Positions 36,465-46,146 are shown, counted from the stretch's first letter. The stretch: DNA of 64,000 nt from Paracoccus zeaxanthinifaciens ATCC 21588 (GCF_000420145.1 NZ_ATUJ01000005.1:1-64000); one strand, 5' to 3'. The notes: a model not told the origin generated them from the letters alone. A program made the numbers and translations.

Positions 36465-36863
36465 ATGATCCGCCATTTCGCAGTAGCCCTCGGCATCACC
36501 CTTGCCGCCCCCGCAGCCTTCGCGCAGACCGCCGAAGCGCCCCAGCCCACGGCCGAGGATGCCGCCGCGAATTACGAAGCCGCCCGCAACCAGCTGGGCA
36601 TCCTGCAATATTGCCAGGAACAGGGTCATACCGGCCCCGAGGCGATCGAGACGCAGGGCCAGCTGGTCGGCATGCTGCCCGCCGGTGACGAGACCGCAGG
36701 CCAGACCGCCGAGGACAAGGGCGCCGAAGGCACCGTCGCGATCGCCGGTCAGGAGATGACGCTGGCCGAGGCCGCCGAAGGCCAGGGCAGCACCGAGGCC
36801 GAGACCTGCCAGCAGATCGAGGCCGCCGTGAACGACATCGCCGAGAGCCTGCCGCAGGGCTGA
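36465..36863 (+). CDS. Small secreted alpha-helical protein
   Basis: A 132-residue exported protein. The signal peptide MIRHFAVALGITLAAPAAFA ends at AFA-Q. The mature part is acidic and helical, with two cysteines (QYCQEQG and ETCQQIE) likely to form a disulfide. Blocks AANYEAARNQLGILQYC and AEAAEGQGSTEAETC resemble a Rhodobacterales family that, from memory, databases call pore-forming ESAT-6-like; that name is not evidence of function. Strong AAGGAG site, own terminator at 36887. Confidence 0.8.
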   Translation: MIRHFAVALGITLAAPAAFAQTAEAPQPTAEDAAANYEAARNQLGILQYCQEQGHTGPEAIETQGQLVGMLPAGDETAGQTAEDKGAEGTVAIAGQEMTLAEAAEGQGSTEAETCQQIEAAVNDIAESLPQG

Positions 36864-36886
36864 TCGCGACCGAGCTTGCGAATTGC

Positions 36887-36912
36887 GAAGGGCCCCGTTT
36901 CCGGGGCCCTTC
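36887..36912. terminator. Hairpin terminator
   Basis: An 11-bp perfect stem GAAGGGCCCCG/CGGGGCCCTTC with a TTTC loop, between the small exported protein gene and the convergent AI-2E-family gene. No long T run, but a strong stem; probably used from both sides. Confidence 0.75.
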
Positions 36913-36914
36913 TG

Positions 36915-38162
36915 CTATGTCGGGTCGTCATGATCGTGGGTCATGACCTGCCGCGTGGCGATGCGGGCGGTCTCGTGATCCTCGGCACCCGCGCCGGTCT
37001 CGACAAGATCGCGGGCAGCGGTCTCGTCGGGATCCTCTAGCGGGGGCGGATCCTCGCCCGCAAGGAAGTTGCCGAACTTCTCCCATCCCGGCACATGTTC
37101 GGCCAGGACGCGCAGCACCACCAGCACCGGCACCGCGATGACCATGCCGATCACGGACCACAGCCAGGCCCACAGGGCGACGGCCAGGAACACGACGACC
37201 GTGTTCATCTGCAACCTGCGCGACACGAAATAGGGCGTGATGATCTGCCCCTCCAGCGATGTCAGCGCCAGATAGCTGCCGGCGACCATGGCGGGCCAGA
37301 ACAGCCCCGGCATCACCACCAGCGCGACCAGTCCCGCGATGGCGACGCCCGTGATCGCGCCCAGATAGGGGATGTAGTTCAGGACGAACGCCCCGATCCC
37401 GAACAGCAGCGCGCCGGGCATTCCCCAGGCCCACATCGTCAAGCCGACCGCCAGCCCCAGCCCCGCATTGATGACCGTGATGGCGCCCAGGTAATTCCCA
37501 AGCGATTCCTCGATCTCTCGCAGCGCCAGGTAGGCCGAGCGCTTGTCGCGCAGCCGGTCGAAGCTCTGGACGATTTTCAGATACAGAAGATCTCCCGAGG
37601 CGATCATGAAGAACAGCAGGACCATCGTGAACAGGATCTGCCCCATCAGCAGGGGCGTCATCGACAGCACGGTGCCAAGGGTCGTCTGGCCGTCCTGCTC
37701 GATCTTGATGGCGGCGGCGGGTTCGTCCTCGTCGTCCATCTCCTGCGCCTCGTCGATGCGCCGGACGGCATCCTGCAGGTCCGAGAAGGATTCGCGCACG
37801 TTCTCGAACTTGCGTTCGAGCTGGGCGCTGATGATCGGCATGTTGTCCATCGCCCGCGTCAGCGGCCCGCTGGCGGCATAGAAGATGACGCCGACCGTCA
37901 GCAGGATCGACAGCGTGACCCCAAGCGCGGTGATCCCGTCGGGGATGTTGCGACGCTCGGCCAGGCGGCGCAGCGGCGTGAAGACGAAGAACAGCAGCAG
38001 CGCCATCGTCACGGGCATCAGGAAGTCCCGCCCCGCCGCGATGGCCGAGAACGCCAGGATCATGAAAATCCCGGCCAGCGACCAGCCGACGATCCGCGGG
38101 AAGGGTGCGGGTTTCTCGTGTTTCTCTCGGCGGGGAAACAGGTTCCCCGGTTCCCTGGGCAT
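36915..38162 (-). CDS. AI-2E family (PerM/YdiK-type) membrane transporter
   Basis: A 415-residue inner-membrane protein with about seven to eight helices: two pairs near the N-terminus, an amphipathic periplasmic stretch (100-165, ending EAQEMDDEDEPAA), and four to five more. LLFGIGAFVLNYIPYLGAITG and SLEGQIITPYFVSRRL are conserved in the family. Members export autoinducer-2, Na+/H+ or unknown substrates, so the cargo is open. The start is ATG at 38162. The C-terminal tail of about 65 residues is acidic and cytoplasmic. Confidence 0.88.
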   Translation of the reverse strand: MPREPGNLFPRREKHEKPAPFPRIVGWSLAGIFMILAFSAIAAGRDFLMPVTMALLLFFVFTPLRRLAERRNIPDGITALGVTLSILLTVGVIFYAASGPLTRAMDNMPIISAQLERKFENVRESFSDLQDAVRRIDEAQEMDDEDEPAAAIKIEQDGQTTLGTVLSMTPLLMGQILFTMVLLFFMIASGDLLYLKIVQSFDRLRDKRSAYLALREIEESLGNYLGAITVINAGLGLAVGLTMWAWGMPGALLFGIGAFVLNYIPYLGAITGVAIAGLVALVVMPGLFWPAMVAGSYLALTSLEGQIITPYFVSRRLQMNTVVVFLAVALWAWLWSVIGMVIAVPVLVVLRVLAEHVPGWEKFGNFLAGEDPPPLEDPDETAARDLVETGAGAEDHETARIATRQVMTHDHDDPT

Positions 38163-38211
38163 GTGGTCCCCTCCCGCGATCTTGTCGGACGATACGGCCC
38201 GAAACGCGAAA

Positions 38212-38236
38212 GGCGGGCCGGATGTTCCGGCCCGCC
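38212..38236. terminator. Terminator of the carboxynorspermidine operon
   Basis: A perfect 11-bp GC stem (GGCGGGCCGGA/TCCGGCCCGCC) with a 3-base loop, 28 bp after the synthase stop on the minus strand. On that strand it is followed by a short TTTCGCGTTT stretch. Confidence 0.7.
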
Positions 38237-38263
38237 CCTGCGGTTCGACCTTGCGGGTCGCGA

Positions 38264-39490
38264 TCAGATCGGGTGGTCGCCCGTCTCGTCGATGACGCGG
38301 GTGGGCAGACCCATCTCGCCCAGCAGTTCGAGGAAGGGCCGCGCGGGCAGATCCTCGACATTGGCCATCTTCTTCACGTCCCAGGGACCGCGCGCGATCA
38401 GGATCGCGGCCGCGACGGGCGGCACGCCGGCGGTGAAGCTGATGCCCTGGCTGCCGACTTCGAGGAAGGCCTCCTTGTGGTCCGCGACGTTATAGATGAA
38501 CACCTCGCCTTCCTTGCCGTTCAGGCTGCCCTTGACCAGGTCGCCGATGCAGGTCTTGCCCTCGTAATCGGGCGCAAGGCTGGCGGGATCTGGCAGCACG
38601 GCCTTGACGACCTTCAGCGGCACGACCTCCTGCCCCTCGGCGGTGGTCACGGGCTGTTCGGACAGCAGGCCCAGGTTCTGCAGGACGGTGAACACGTTGA
38701 TGTAATGTTCGCCGAAGCCCATCCAGAAGCGGACATCGCTGTCCTTGTAGCGGACGGACAGGCTGTGCACCTCGTCATGGCCCGACAGATAGGCGGTGCG
38801 CTTGCCGACGACGGGCAGGTCCCATTCGCGACCGACCTCGAACATCCTGTTCGTCTTCCACTCGCCGCCCTGCCAGGAATAGACGGTGCCGGTGAATTCG
38901 CGGAAGTTGATCTCGGGATCGAAATTCGTGGCGAACCAGCGGCCGTGCGAGCCGGCATTGATGTCCACGATGTCGATGCTGTCGATCTTGTCGAAATACT
39001 CGTCCTCGGCCAGGCGGGCATAGGCGTTCACCACGCCGGGATCGAAGCCCGCGCCCAGGACCGCGGTGATGCCCGCGGCGGCCACGTCCTCGCGGCGTTT
39101 CCATTCATAGTTGCCGTACCAGGGCGGCGTCTCGCAGATCTTGGCCGGATCCTCGTGGATGGCGGTGTCGATATAGGCCGCGCCCGCGCGGATGCAGCCT
39201 TCCAGCACCGTCATGTTGATGAAGGCCGTGCCCACGTTGATCACGATGCCCGCGTCGATCTTGCGGATCAGCGCCTCGACGGCATCGGCGTCCATGGCAT
39301 CCAGCGCATGGGTGGCGAAGGGCATGTCGTGCCCCTTCTCGCGCAGGCTCTCGACGATGGCGTCGGCCTTGGACTGCGTCCGGTTCGCGATATGCAGATC
39401 GCCGAACTCGGCGGCCCATTGCGCCACCTTGTGTGCCGAAACCTGTGCGACGCCACCGGCGCCGATGATGAGGACGTTCTTCTTGGCCAA
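38264..39490 (-). CDS. Carboxynorspermidine/carboxyspermidine synthase
   Basis: A 408-residue saccharopine dehydrogenase-family enzyme that condenses aspartate semialdehyde with a diamine (putrescine or diaminopropane), using NADPH. It has the Rossmann start KKNVLIIGAGGVAQVSAHKVAQ, DTAIHEDPAKICETPPWYGNYEW and AVLGAGFDPGVVNAYAR. TTG at 39490 is chosen because AAGGAG lies six bases before it; TTG at 39496 is the alternative. It follows nspC on the same strand by 33 bp, so the two steps of the alternative spermidine route are one operon. Confidence 0.92.
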   Translation of the reverse strand: MAKKNVLIIGAGGVAQVSAHKVAQWAAEFGDLHIANRTQSKADAIVESLREKGHDMPFATHALDAMDADAVEALIRKIDAGIVINVGTAFINMTVLEGCIRAGAAYIDTAIHEDPAKICETPPWYGNYEWKRREDVAAAGITAVLGAGFDPGVVNAYARLAEDEYFDKIDSIDIVDINAGSHGRWFATNFDPEINFREFTGTVYSWQGGEWKTNRMFEVGREWDLPVVGKRTAYLSGHDEVHSLSVRYKDSDVRFWMGFGEHYINVFTVLQNLGLLSEQPVTTAEGQEVVPLKVVKAVLPDPASLAPDYEGKTCIGDLVKGSLNGKEGEVFIYNVADHKEAFLEVGSQGISFTAGVPPVAAAILIARGPWDVKKMANVEDLPARPFLELLGEMGLPTRVIDETGDHPI

Positions 39491-39523
39491 TTCCAACTCC
39501 TTCGGGGTAAAGAATGGGTCGCC

Positions 39524-40630
39524 TTACGAGAGGCTGCCTTTGTAGTCATCATAGCCGAAGCCGCGGACGGTGCGAACCGTTCCGTCTTCTTCGCGCCGTG
39601 CAATGGCGGGCATGGCCACGCCGTTGAACCAGTTCTTCTTGACCATGGTATAGCCCGCGGCATCCGCGATGCTGACCCGGTCGCCGACCTTCAGCGGCTG
39701 CGCGAAGCGCGCCTCGCCGAAGATGTCGCCCGCAAGGCAGGTCTTGCCCGCGATCTGGTATGCGTGATCGCCGTCCTGCGGCAGCTTGGCCGTCTCGCGA
39801 TAGATCAGCAGGTCCAGCATATGCGCCTCGGTGCTGCTGTCGACGATCGCGACGTCCTTGCCGTTGTTGACGATGTCCAGCACGCTGACCTCCAGCGTGG
39901 TCGTCTTGGTGATGCTGGCCTCGCCCGGTTCCAGGAAGGCCTGCACGCCGAAGCGGTCCTGGAAGTCGCGCAGCCGGTCGGCCAGGCGGTCCAGCGGATA
40001 CCCCTCGCCGGTGAAATGGATGCCGCCGCCCAGGGACACCCAGTCCAGCTTCTTCAGGAAATCGCCGAACTCGGTCTCGATCCGGGTCAGCTGACGGTCG
40101 AACAGGTCGAAGTCGCCGTTCTCGCAGTTATAGTGGATCATGACGCCGCTGATCCGGTCCAGCGCCTTCTCCAGCACGGCCATGTCCCATTCCCCGAGGC
40201 GCGAGAATTCGCGCGCGGGGTCGGCCAGGTCGAACCCGCTGGTCGAGAAGCGCGGGTTCAGCCGCAGGCCCGCGGTGACGCCGGCCGCCTGCGCCTTGTC
40301 CGCGTAACGGTCCAGCTGCGACAGGCTGTTGAAGATGATCTTGTCGGCATAGCCGATCGCCTCGTCGATCTCGTGATCGGCCCAGGCGACGGAATAGGCA
40401 TGGGTCTCCTTGCCGAATTCCTCGTGGCCCAGGCGAAGTTCGTACAGCGACGAGGACGTGGTCCCGTCCATGTAGTCGCGCATCCCGTCGAAGACCGACC
40501 AGGTCGCGAAGCATTTCAGCGCCAGCAGTGCCTTGGCGCCCGAACGCTCGCGCAGATAGGCCACCTTCTCCATGTTGGCGCGAAGCTTGGCCATGTCGAT
40601 CAGGTAGTACGGGGTCTGCGGCTGGGTCAT
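39524..40630 (-). CDS. nspC: Carboxynorspermidine/carboxyspermidine decarboxylase
   Basis: A 368-residue PLP enzyme of the alanine-racemase-fold decarboxylases. The PLP lysine lies in KALLALKCFATWSVF. SLGGGIHFTGEGYPL is the phosphate-binding glycine loop and FLEPGEAS the next conserved block; the catalytic cysteine is probably in GKTCLAGDIFGE. It removes CO2 from carboxyspermidine or carboxynorspermidine to give the triamine. It is first in the operon with the synthase. This pathway replaces S-adenosylmethionine-based spermidine synthesis in many alphaproteobacteria. Confidence 0.93.
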   Translation of the reverse strand: MTQPQTPYYLIDMAKLRANMEKVAYLRERSGAKALLALKCFATWSVFDGMRDYMDGTTSSSLYELRLGHEEFGKETHAYSVAWADHEIDEAIGYADKIIFNSLSQLDRYADKAQAAGVTAGLRLNPRFSTSGFDLADPAREFSRLGEWDMAVLEKALDRISGVMIHYNCENGDFDLFDRQLTRIETEFGDFLKKLDWVSLGGGIHFTGEGYPLDRLADRLRDFQDRFGVQAFLEPGEASITKTTTLEVSVLDIVNNGKDVAIVDSSTEAHMLDLLIYRETAKLPQDGDHAYQIAGKTCLAGDIFGEARFAQPLKVGDRVSIADAAGYTMVKKNWFNGVAMPAIARREEDGTVRTVRGFGYDDYKGSLS

Positions 40631-40752
40631 GGGCGGGGCTCCGGTCGAAGGGGCTGTTGCGACGGTCCATCGCGGCGGTCGTAAGGCCGCCGATATAGGG
40701 CCACGCCCCGTTATTCGCAAGGAAACATGACGCGGCGGTGACGCCTGTCCGA

Positions 40753-41148
40753 TCAGCCCCGCGCGCGGGTTTCGGCCGCGAAACGGCGCAATTCGCGCTT
40801 GCACAGGTCCAGTTCGGCGCGCAGGGCGGACAGTTCGGCCAGCAGGTCCTCGTCCAGGGGATGCCCCGCGATCAGGGGCAGCCGGGCGATCGTCGCTCCT
40901 TCGGCATCGGTCGCGCCCGATCCGGCCTCGGGCTCGGCCTTCAACAGCAGCGTGTGCACCCCTTCGGACACGACCGTGCCGGGCAGGTCCACCTCGACCA
41001 GCCACGCCCCCTCGCCATCGGCGGTCAGGCGGGCCTCGGACAGGATCTCTCCGGTCTGGACCAGAACGACGCGGGCGGGTTCGGTCCGGGCCGTCAGGCG
41101 ACCGCGCCAGGTGCCGCCCTTCAGTCCGTGGCTGGTGAAGCTGGTCAT
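40753..41148 (-). CDS. Conserved hypothetical protein
   Basis: A 131-residue protein I do not recognise. The N-terminal 75 residues look like a small beta barrel (GGTWRGRLTA, ARVVLVQTGEIL, GAWLVEVDLPG, GVHTLLLKAE). The last 35 are a helix with heptads (LLAELSALRAELDLCKRELRRF). ATG at 41148 is favoured because GAGGAG lies six bases ahead; ATG at 41154 would leave no spacing. It sits 10 bp after the DUF6478-like gene and is probably cotranscribed with it. Confidence 0.7.
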   Translation of the reverse strand: MTSFTSHGLKGGTWRGRLTARTEPARVVLVQTGEILSEARLTADGEGAWLVEVDLPGTVVSEGVHTLLLKAEPEAGSGATDAEGATIARLPLIAGHPLDEDLLAELSALRAELDLCKRELRRFAAETRARG

Positions 41149-41158
41149 CGGCATCTCC

Positions 41159-41944
41159 TCAGATCTGGGCGCGGGGGTGGCGCGACAGGACCACGTCGCG
41201 CAGCACGATCGCGTTCATGTAGGGGGCCTCGAAGATCAGGTCGATCCAGGCCTTGTCCACGCTGCGCTGCGACATGTCGGCATAGCCGAGATCGAACTCG
41301 ACCAGGCGCTGGCAGTTCGCGCCCTCGATCGGGTCGCCCAGCTGGCGCAGGACGGTTTCGGTGTTCGGCCCCTGCTGGACGTTCAACCGCGCATAGACGG
41401 TGATCGCGCGTTCCGCCTGCAGGACCGCCTGAAGCCGCACGATGTGATGCCCGCCAAGACCCTCGGATGCCTCGGGCGGCAGCGACAGCGAAAAGGACAG
41501 GAAGCTGCCCGAGAAGCCCATCACCTCGAGCCGAAGGCCATAGGCCGCAAGATCGGTCGCGCGGCGGTTGCGCACCTGCTTCAGCAGCAGGGCACGGGCG
41601 TCGCAATCGTGGAACAGCGCGACCTCTTCGGACAGCCAGCGGTCGCTGCGCGGGGCGATCAACGCATTGTCGGCGATGCGCGACTGCATGACGCCGGGGC
41701 GCCAGCGCCAGTCGGTGCCGCCGGGCAGGTCCATCCGGCCCAGGCTGTCGCGCATGCCCGGCACGAATTCGTCGCTGACCTGCATGAAGCGGCCCAGCAC
41801 CTGGTGCAGGTCGCGCGCCTCGTCGCGCAGGGCTTCGGGGACGGGGCGGCGGTGGCGCAGCAGCCCGTCCAGGAGGCCGCTCCACTGGGTGGCGGCGCGG
41901 TGGCGTATCCGCCGGGAGATCCAGCTTTTCTCGTGACGCGACAT
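41159..41944 (-). CDS. DUF6478-like protein
   Basis: A 261-residue cytoplasmic protein conserved in Rhodobacterales (I believe DUF6478). Features: a basic N-terminal helix (SRHEKSWISRRIRHRAATQW), the WRWRPGVMQSRIADNALIAPRS block, and a beta-rich second half (GLRLEVMGFSGSFLSFSLSLP, AVLQAERAITVYARLNVQQGPNTE). No catalytic motif or membrane segment. Function unknown. The short intergenic link to the next gene suggests a two-gene unit. Confidence 0.78.
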   Translation of the reverse strand: MSRHEKSWISRRIRHRAATQWSGLLDGLLRHRRPVPEALRDEARDLHQVLGRFMQVSDEFVPGMRDSLGRMDLPGGTDWRWRPGVMQSRIADNALIAPRSDRWLSEEVALFHDCDARALLLKQVRNRRATDLAAYGLRLEVMGFSGSFLSFSLSLPPEASEGLGGHHIVRLQAVLQAERAITVYARLNVQQGPNTETVLRQLGDPIEGANCQRLVEFDLGYADMSQRSVDKAWIDLIFEAPYMNAIVLRDVVLSRHPRAQI

Positions 41945-42035
41945 CCGGCCTCCGGTTGAATGGACGACGGGTCGGAAGCGACCGACACCTGCCTTCGGGA
42001 TAGACCGCCCGAAAGGGTCGCACAAGCCTTGCGGC

Positions 42036-42320
42036 CTATTCCCCGTCCATCAGCGCATCCAGCCGCGCCGCGCAGTCGAAATCGCGTTGGGTCAGCCCGC
42101 CCGCATCGTGGCTGGTGAAGCTGACGGTGCAATATCCCCATCCGAAGGCGATGTCGGGATGGTGGTTGCGGCGGTTGCCCAGCCATGCGGCAAGGTTCGC
42201 CGTCTCGACCGCGCGGGCAAAGCCCTTGAACGCGAAGCTGCGGCTGATGCGCGTGCCGTCATCCGACCTCTGCCAGGCGGGCAGCCCCGCCATCGCGCCC
42301 GCAATCCGTTCCTCGTCCAT
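42036..42320 (-). CDS. phhB: Pterin-4a-carbinolamine dehydratase
   Basis: A 94-residue enzyme that recycles 4a-hydroxytetrahydropterin to quinonoid dihydropterin, with the active-site set NRRNHHPDIAFGWGYCTVSFTSHD (His-His and the later His). Size matches the DCoH/PhhB family. No phenylalanine hydroxylase is next to it. It lies 19 bp downstream of cls on the same strand. Confidence 0.92.
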   Translation of the reverse strand: MDEERIAGAMAGLPAWQRSDDGTRISRSFAFKGFARAVETANLAAWLGNRRNHHPDIAFGWGYCTVSFTSHDAGGLTQRDFDCAARLDALMDGE

Positions 42321-42339
42321 CTCGGTTTCCCCCTTCGTG

Positions 42340-43767
42340 TCACAGCAGCGGCGATGCCAACGCCAGCAGGTTGTTGCGCAGCCGCCGCAGCGCGGACCAG
42401 CCGCGCACGCGGTCCAGCGTGATCTCCTCGGCGCGGGCAAGGAAGCTGTCCTGCCGCGCGTCCAGCTGCGCCACGCAATCGGCATCCAGCACGGCCATGT
42501 TCACCTCGTAGTTCAGCTCGAAGCTGCGGCGGTCCAGGTTGGCGCTGCCGATCATGGCGATGCGCCCGTCCACGGTCATGATCTTGGCATGCAGCAGCCC
42601 CGGCTGGAACAGGTGCAGCCGCACCCCCGCCGCCAGCAGCCCGTACCAGAAGCCCTGGCTGGCCGCGCCGACGATGATGCTGTCGTTGCGCGCGGGCAGG
42701 ATCAGCGTCACGCGCACGCCGCGCCGCGCGGCGGCCCTGATCGCGGCATCCAGCGCGGCATCGGGCACGTAATAGGGCGTGGTGATCGTCACGCTGTGAC
42801 GCGCGGCATGCAGCATCCCCACCATGCAATCCGATATGCTGCCCGAGCGCAGGTCCGGCCCCGTCGCCACCACCTGCGCCACCTGCCCCGGCGCCGCGAC
42901 CGGATCGACCATCTTCAGCATGTGCCCCAGGTCGCGGCCGGTATAGCTCATCCAGTCGGCCAGGAAGATCGATTGCAGCTGGCGCACCACCGGCCCCTCG
43001 ACCGAGACGAGGATGTCCACCCAGGGGGCGAAGCGCGCCTTGACCGCGAAGGCCTGGTCCGCGCAGTTGCGGCTGCCCGTGAAGGCCAGGCGGTTGTCGA
43101 TCACCACGATCTTGCGGTGGTTGCGCAGGTCCAGCCGCTGGAACAGCACGCTGATGAAGGGCAGCCCCCAGGGAAAGGCCGTGACGCATTCCGCGCCCGC
43201 CTGCTGCATCCGGTGCCACAGCTCGGACCGGACCAGCCCGCGCGACCCCAGTGCATCGACGATGACGCGACATTCGACGCCGCGGGATTCGGCGCGCATG
43301 ATCGCCTCGGCGATCTTGGTGCCGCTGGCATCGGGCAGCCAGATATAGAACATGACATGGACATGATCCGTCGCGCGGTCGATCGCATGGACCAGCCGGT
43401 CGATCGCCCCGTCGCTTTCCTCCAGCAGGCGCAGCCGATTGCCCGACAGGGCGGGCATCCCCCCCACCGCGGCATTCGCATCGACCAGCACGCGCTGCGC
43501 ATCCGGCAGGTCGTCCTGCTCCGCGGGGCTGGGTTCGCGCAGACCGGTCAGCCGGTCGCGGATATCGGCCATGCGCTGAACCTCGGCATGGTTCATCCGC
43601 ACCTCGCCGAACAGGATATAGGCCAGGATGCCGACCAGCGGCACGGCCTCGACCACCATGATCCAGGCCACCCGCGATGCGGGCTCCAGCCGCGGGCGCA
43701 GCAGCACGCGGATGATGATCGCCCATGTCAGCGAGGTATGAAGAAGATAGAACAGCGTGGCCCACAT
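42340..43767 (-). CDS. cls: Cardiolipin synthase (phospholipase D family)
   Basis: A 475-residue membrane enzyme that makes cardiolipin from two phosphatidylglycerols. Two N-terminal helices (about 5-22 and 33-52) anchor it, and two HKD motifs form the active site: HRKIVVIDNRLAFTGSRN (about 220) and HAKIMTVDGRIAMIGSANLD (about 397). Length and order match bacterial Cls of the ClsA type. It diverges from accD with an 89-bp gap. Confidence 0.93.
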   Translation of the reverse strand: MWATLFYLLHTSLTWAIIIRVLLRPRLEPASRVAWIMVVEAVPLVGILAYILFGEVRMNHAEVQRMADIRDRLTGLREPSPAEQDDLPDAQRVLVDANAAVGGMPALSGNRLRLLEESDGAIDRLVHAIDRATDHVHVMFYIWLPDASGTKIAEAIMRAESRGVECRVIVDALGSRGLVRSELWHRMQQAGAECVTAFPWGLPFISVLFQRLDLRNHRKIVVIDNRLAFTGSRNCADQAFAVKARFAPWVDILVSVEGPVVRQLQSIFLADWMSYTGRDLGHMLKMVDPVAAPGQVAQVVATGPDLRSGSISDCMVGMLHAARHSVTITTPYYVPDAALDAAIRAAARRGVRVTLILPARNDSIIVGAASQGFWYGLLAAGVRLHLFQPGLLHAKIMTVDGRIAMIGSANLDRRSFELNYEVNMAVLDADCVAQLDARQDSFLARAEEITLDRVRGWSALRRLRNNLLALASPLL

Positions 43768-43856
43768 GGGCGCATCATCCCCGCGCCCCCCGGCAATTGC
43801 AATTCCCCGCCGTCCGGTCTATCTGCGAGCCTTGAAACAGCCACAGGTCGCCCGCG

Positions 43857-44795
43857 ATGAACTGGATCACCAACTACGTCCGCCCGCGCATCAATTCGCT
43901 CTTCTCGCGCCGCGAGGTGCCCGAGAACTTGTGGACGAAGTGCCCGTCCTGCGGAACGATGCTGTTCCACCGCGAACTGGCGGACAACCTGAACGTCTGC
44001 ACGAATTGCGACCATCACCTGGCGATCACCCCGCGTGAACGCTTCACCGCGCTGTTCGACGGCGGCGTCTTCCGCGAGGTGAAGGTCCCCGAACCCGTGG
44101 CCGACCCGCTGCAGTTCCGCGACCAGAAGAAATACCCCGACCGGATGCGCGCCGCGCAGAAATCCACCGGCGAGAAAGAGGCCATGCTGGTCGCCGAAGG
44201 CGAGATCGGCCGCACGCCCATCATCGCCGCGGGCCAGGATTTCAGCTTCATGGCCGGGTCGATGGGCATGTATGTCGGCAACGCGATCATCGCGGCCGCC
44301 GAACGCGCGGTGCAAACCGGGCGCCCGCTGGTGCTGTTCTCGGCCGCGGGCGGTGCGCGGATGCAGGAAGGCATCCTGTCGCTGATGCAGATGCCCCGCA
44401 CGACCGTCGCGGTGCAGATGCTCAAGGAGGCGAACCTGCCCTATGTCGTGGTGCTGACCCATCCGACCACGGGCGGCGTCACCGCCAGCTATGCCATGCT
44501 GGGCGACGTGCAGATCGCCGAACCGAACGCGCTGATCTGCTTTGCCGGTCCCCGCGTGATCGAGCAGACCATCCGCGAGAAGCTGCCCGAGGGCTTCCAG
44601 CGCGCCGAATACCTGCTGGAACACGGCATGCTGGACCGCGTGACCCATCGCAAGGCGATGAAGGACGAGCTGGTGTCGATCCTGCGCATGATGACGGGCC
44701 AGCCCGCGCCAACGCGCGCCGACCTGCCCGCACCCGCGACCGAGCCGGCCCTGCCCGAGCCCTCGCCCGAAGAGACCGCCGAAAAGGCCGGGTAA
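43857..44795 (+). CDS. accD: Acetyl-CoA carboxylase carboxyltransferase subunit beta
   Basis: A 312-residue subunit that with AccA carboxylates acetyl-CoA to malonyl-CoA, the first step of fatty-acid synthesis. The N-terminal zinc ribbon is [13 protein letters not shown]...CTNCDHH (about 26-48). The carboxylase core has [27 protein letters not shown] and [15 protein letters not shown] Pro/Ala/Glu-rich tail of about 30 residues is variable in the family. Located upstream of folC on the same strand, a common pairing. Confidence 0.96.
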   Translation: MNWITNYVRPRINSLFSRREVPENLWTKCPSCGTMLFHRELADNLNVCTNCDHHLAITPRERFTALFDGGVFREVKVPEPVADPLQFRDQKKYPDRMRAAQKSTGEKEAMLVAEGEIGRTPIIAAGQDFSFMAGSMGMYVGNAIIAAAERAVQTGRPLVLFSAAGGARMQEGILSLMQMPRTTVAVQMLKEANLPYVVVLTHPTTGGVTASYAMLGDVQIAEPNALICFAGPRVIEQTIREKLPEGFQRAEYLLEHGMLDRVTHRKAMKDELVSILRMMTGQPAPTRADLPAPATEPALPEPSPEETAEKAG

Positions 44796-44849
44796 GACCT
44801 GACACCGACGCAGAATGGGGGGCCGGGGCTGCCCCCCGGCATGCCGGCC

Positions 44850-46133
44850 ATGAGCCATACCGAAGATTTCCAATCCGACGCGATCCTGGGGCGGCTGATG
44901 TCGCTGCATCCCAAGATCATCGACCTGTCGCTGGACCGGATGCACCGCATCCTTGCCGCGTTGGGCAATCCCGAACGCAGCATCCCGCCCGTGATCCACG
45001 TCGCGGGCACCAACGGCAAGGGCAGCACGCAGGCCATGATCCGCGCGGGCCTCGAGGCCGGGGGCGCGAAGGTCCATGCCTATACCTCGCCGCACCTGGC
45101 GCGGTTCCACGAACGCATCCGCCTTGCGGGCGATCTGATCCCCGAGGCCGATCTTGCCGCCGCGCTGGAGGAATGCGAGGCCGCCAATGACGGCCAGCCC
45201 ATCACCTTCTTCGAGATCACGACGGCGGCGGCCTTCCTGGCGTTCTCGCGGTCCCCTGCGGATTACACCCTGCTCGAGGTCGGGCTTGGCGGGCGGCTGG
45301 ACGCGACCAACGTGATCGACGATCCGCGCCTGACCATCGTCACCCCCGTCAGCATCGACCACACCCAGTACCTGGGCGAGACGCTGGAGCTGATCGCCGC
45401 CGAGAAGGCGGGCATCCTCAAGCCCCGCGTGCCCGTCGTCATCGGCCCGCAGGACGAAACCGCCCTGCGCGTGATCGAGGCGAAGGCCCAGGGGCTGACC
45501 GCGCCCATCCTGGCGCATGGGCAGCACTGGATGGTCCAGCCCGACCGCGACGGCTTCGTGTTCCAGGACGATCACGGGCTGTGGGATCTGCCGATGCCCA
45601 ACCTGATCGGGGCGCACCAGCTGCAGAACGCGGGCACCGCCCTTGCGGCGCTGCGCGAACTGGGCGCGACCGAGGACATGGCCCGCGCCGCCGTTACCCG
45701 TGCGGAGTGGCCCGCCCGGATGCAGCGCCTGACGCGCGGTCCGCTGGTCGATCTGGCCGACCGGGCCGAGCTGTGGCTGGATGGCGGGCACAACCCCGCG
45801 GGCGGGCAGGCCGTCGCCGCGACGCTGGCGAACCTGCCGCGCCGCCCGACGCACCTTGTCTGCGGGATGCTGAACACCAAGGATATCGGCGGCTATCTGC
45901 GCCCGCTTGCCGCCCAGGCCCAGTCGCTGACCGCCATCGACATCCCGGACGAGCCGAACACCCTGCCCGCCGATGCCACCGCCGCCCATGCGCAGGCCGC
46001 GGGCCTTCCGGCGCTGACCGCGACCGATGCCGCCGCGGCGATCCGCGCGATCGTCGCCCGGGAACCGGATGCCCGCATCCTCATCTGCGGATCGCTGTAC
46101 CTGGCGGGCCGCATCCTTCGCGCGAACGGCTGA
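44850..46133 (+). CDS. folC: Folylpolyglutamate synthase/dihydrofolate synthase
   Basis: A 427-residue bifunctional Mur-ligase-like enzyme that adds glutamate to dihydropteroate and to folates. It has the P-loop VAGTNGKGSTQAMIR, TSPHLARFHERIRL, VEVGLGGRLDATN and DGGHNPAGGQAV. The ATG at 44850 is chosen over one at 44841, which abuts a GC hairpin (44822-44840); neither has a ribosome site, so coupling to accD is likely. A GC hairpin between them may attenuate the transcript. Confidence 0.93.
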   Translation: MSHTEDFQSDAILGRLMSLHPKIIDLSLDRMHRILAALGNPERSIPPVIHVAGTNGKGSTQAMIRAGLEAGGAKVHAYTSPHLARFHERIRLAGDLIPEADLAAALEECEAANDGQPITFFEITTAAAFLAFSRSPADYTLLEVGLGGRLDATNVIDDPRLTIVTPVSIDHTQYLGETLELIAAEKAGILKPRVPVVIGPQDETALRVIEAKAQGLTAPILAHGQHWMVQPDRDGFVFQDDHGLWDLPMPNLIGAHQLQNAGTALAALRELGATEDMARAAVTRAEWPARMQRLTRGPLVDLADRAELWLDGGHNPAGGQAVAATLANLPRRPTHLVCGMLNTKDIGGYLRPLAAQAQSLTAIDIPDEPNTLPADATAAHAQAAGLPALTATDAAAAIRAIVAREPDARILICGSLYLAGRILRANG

Positions 46134-46146
46134 GCGCATGAAAAAA

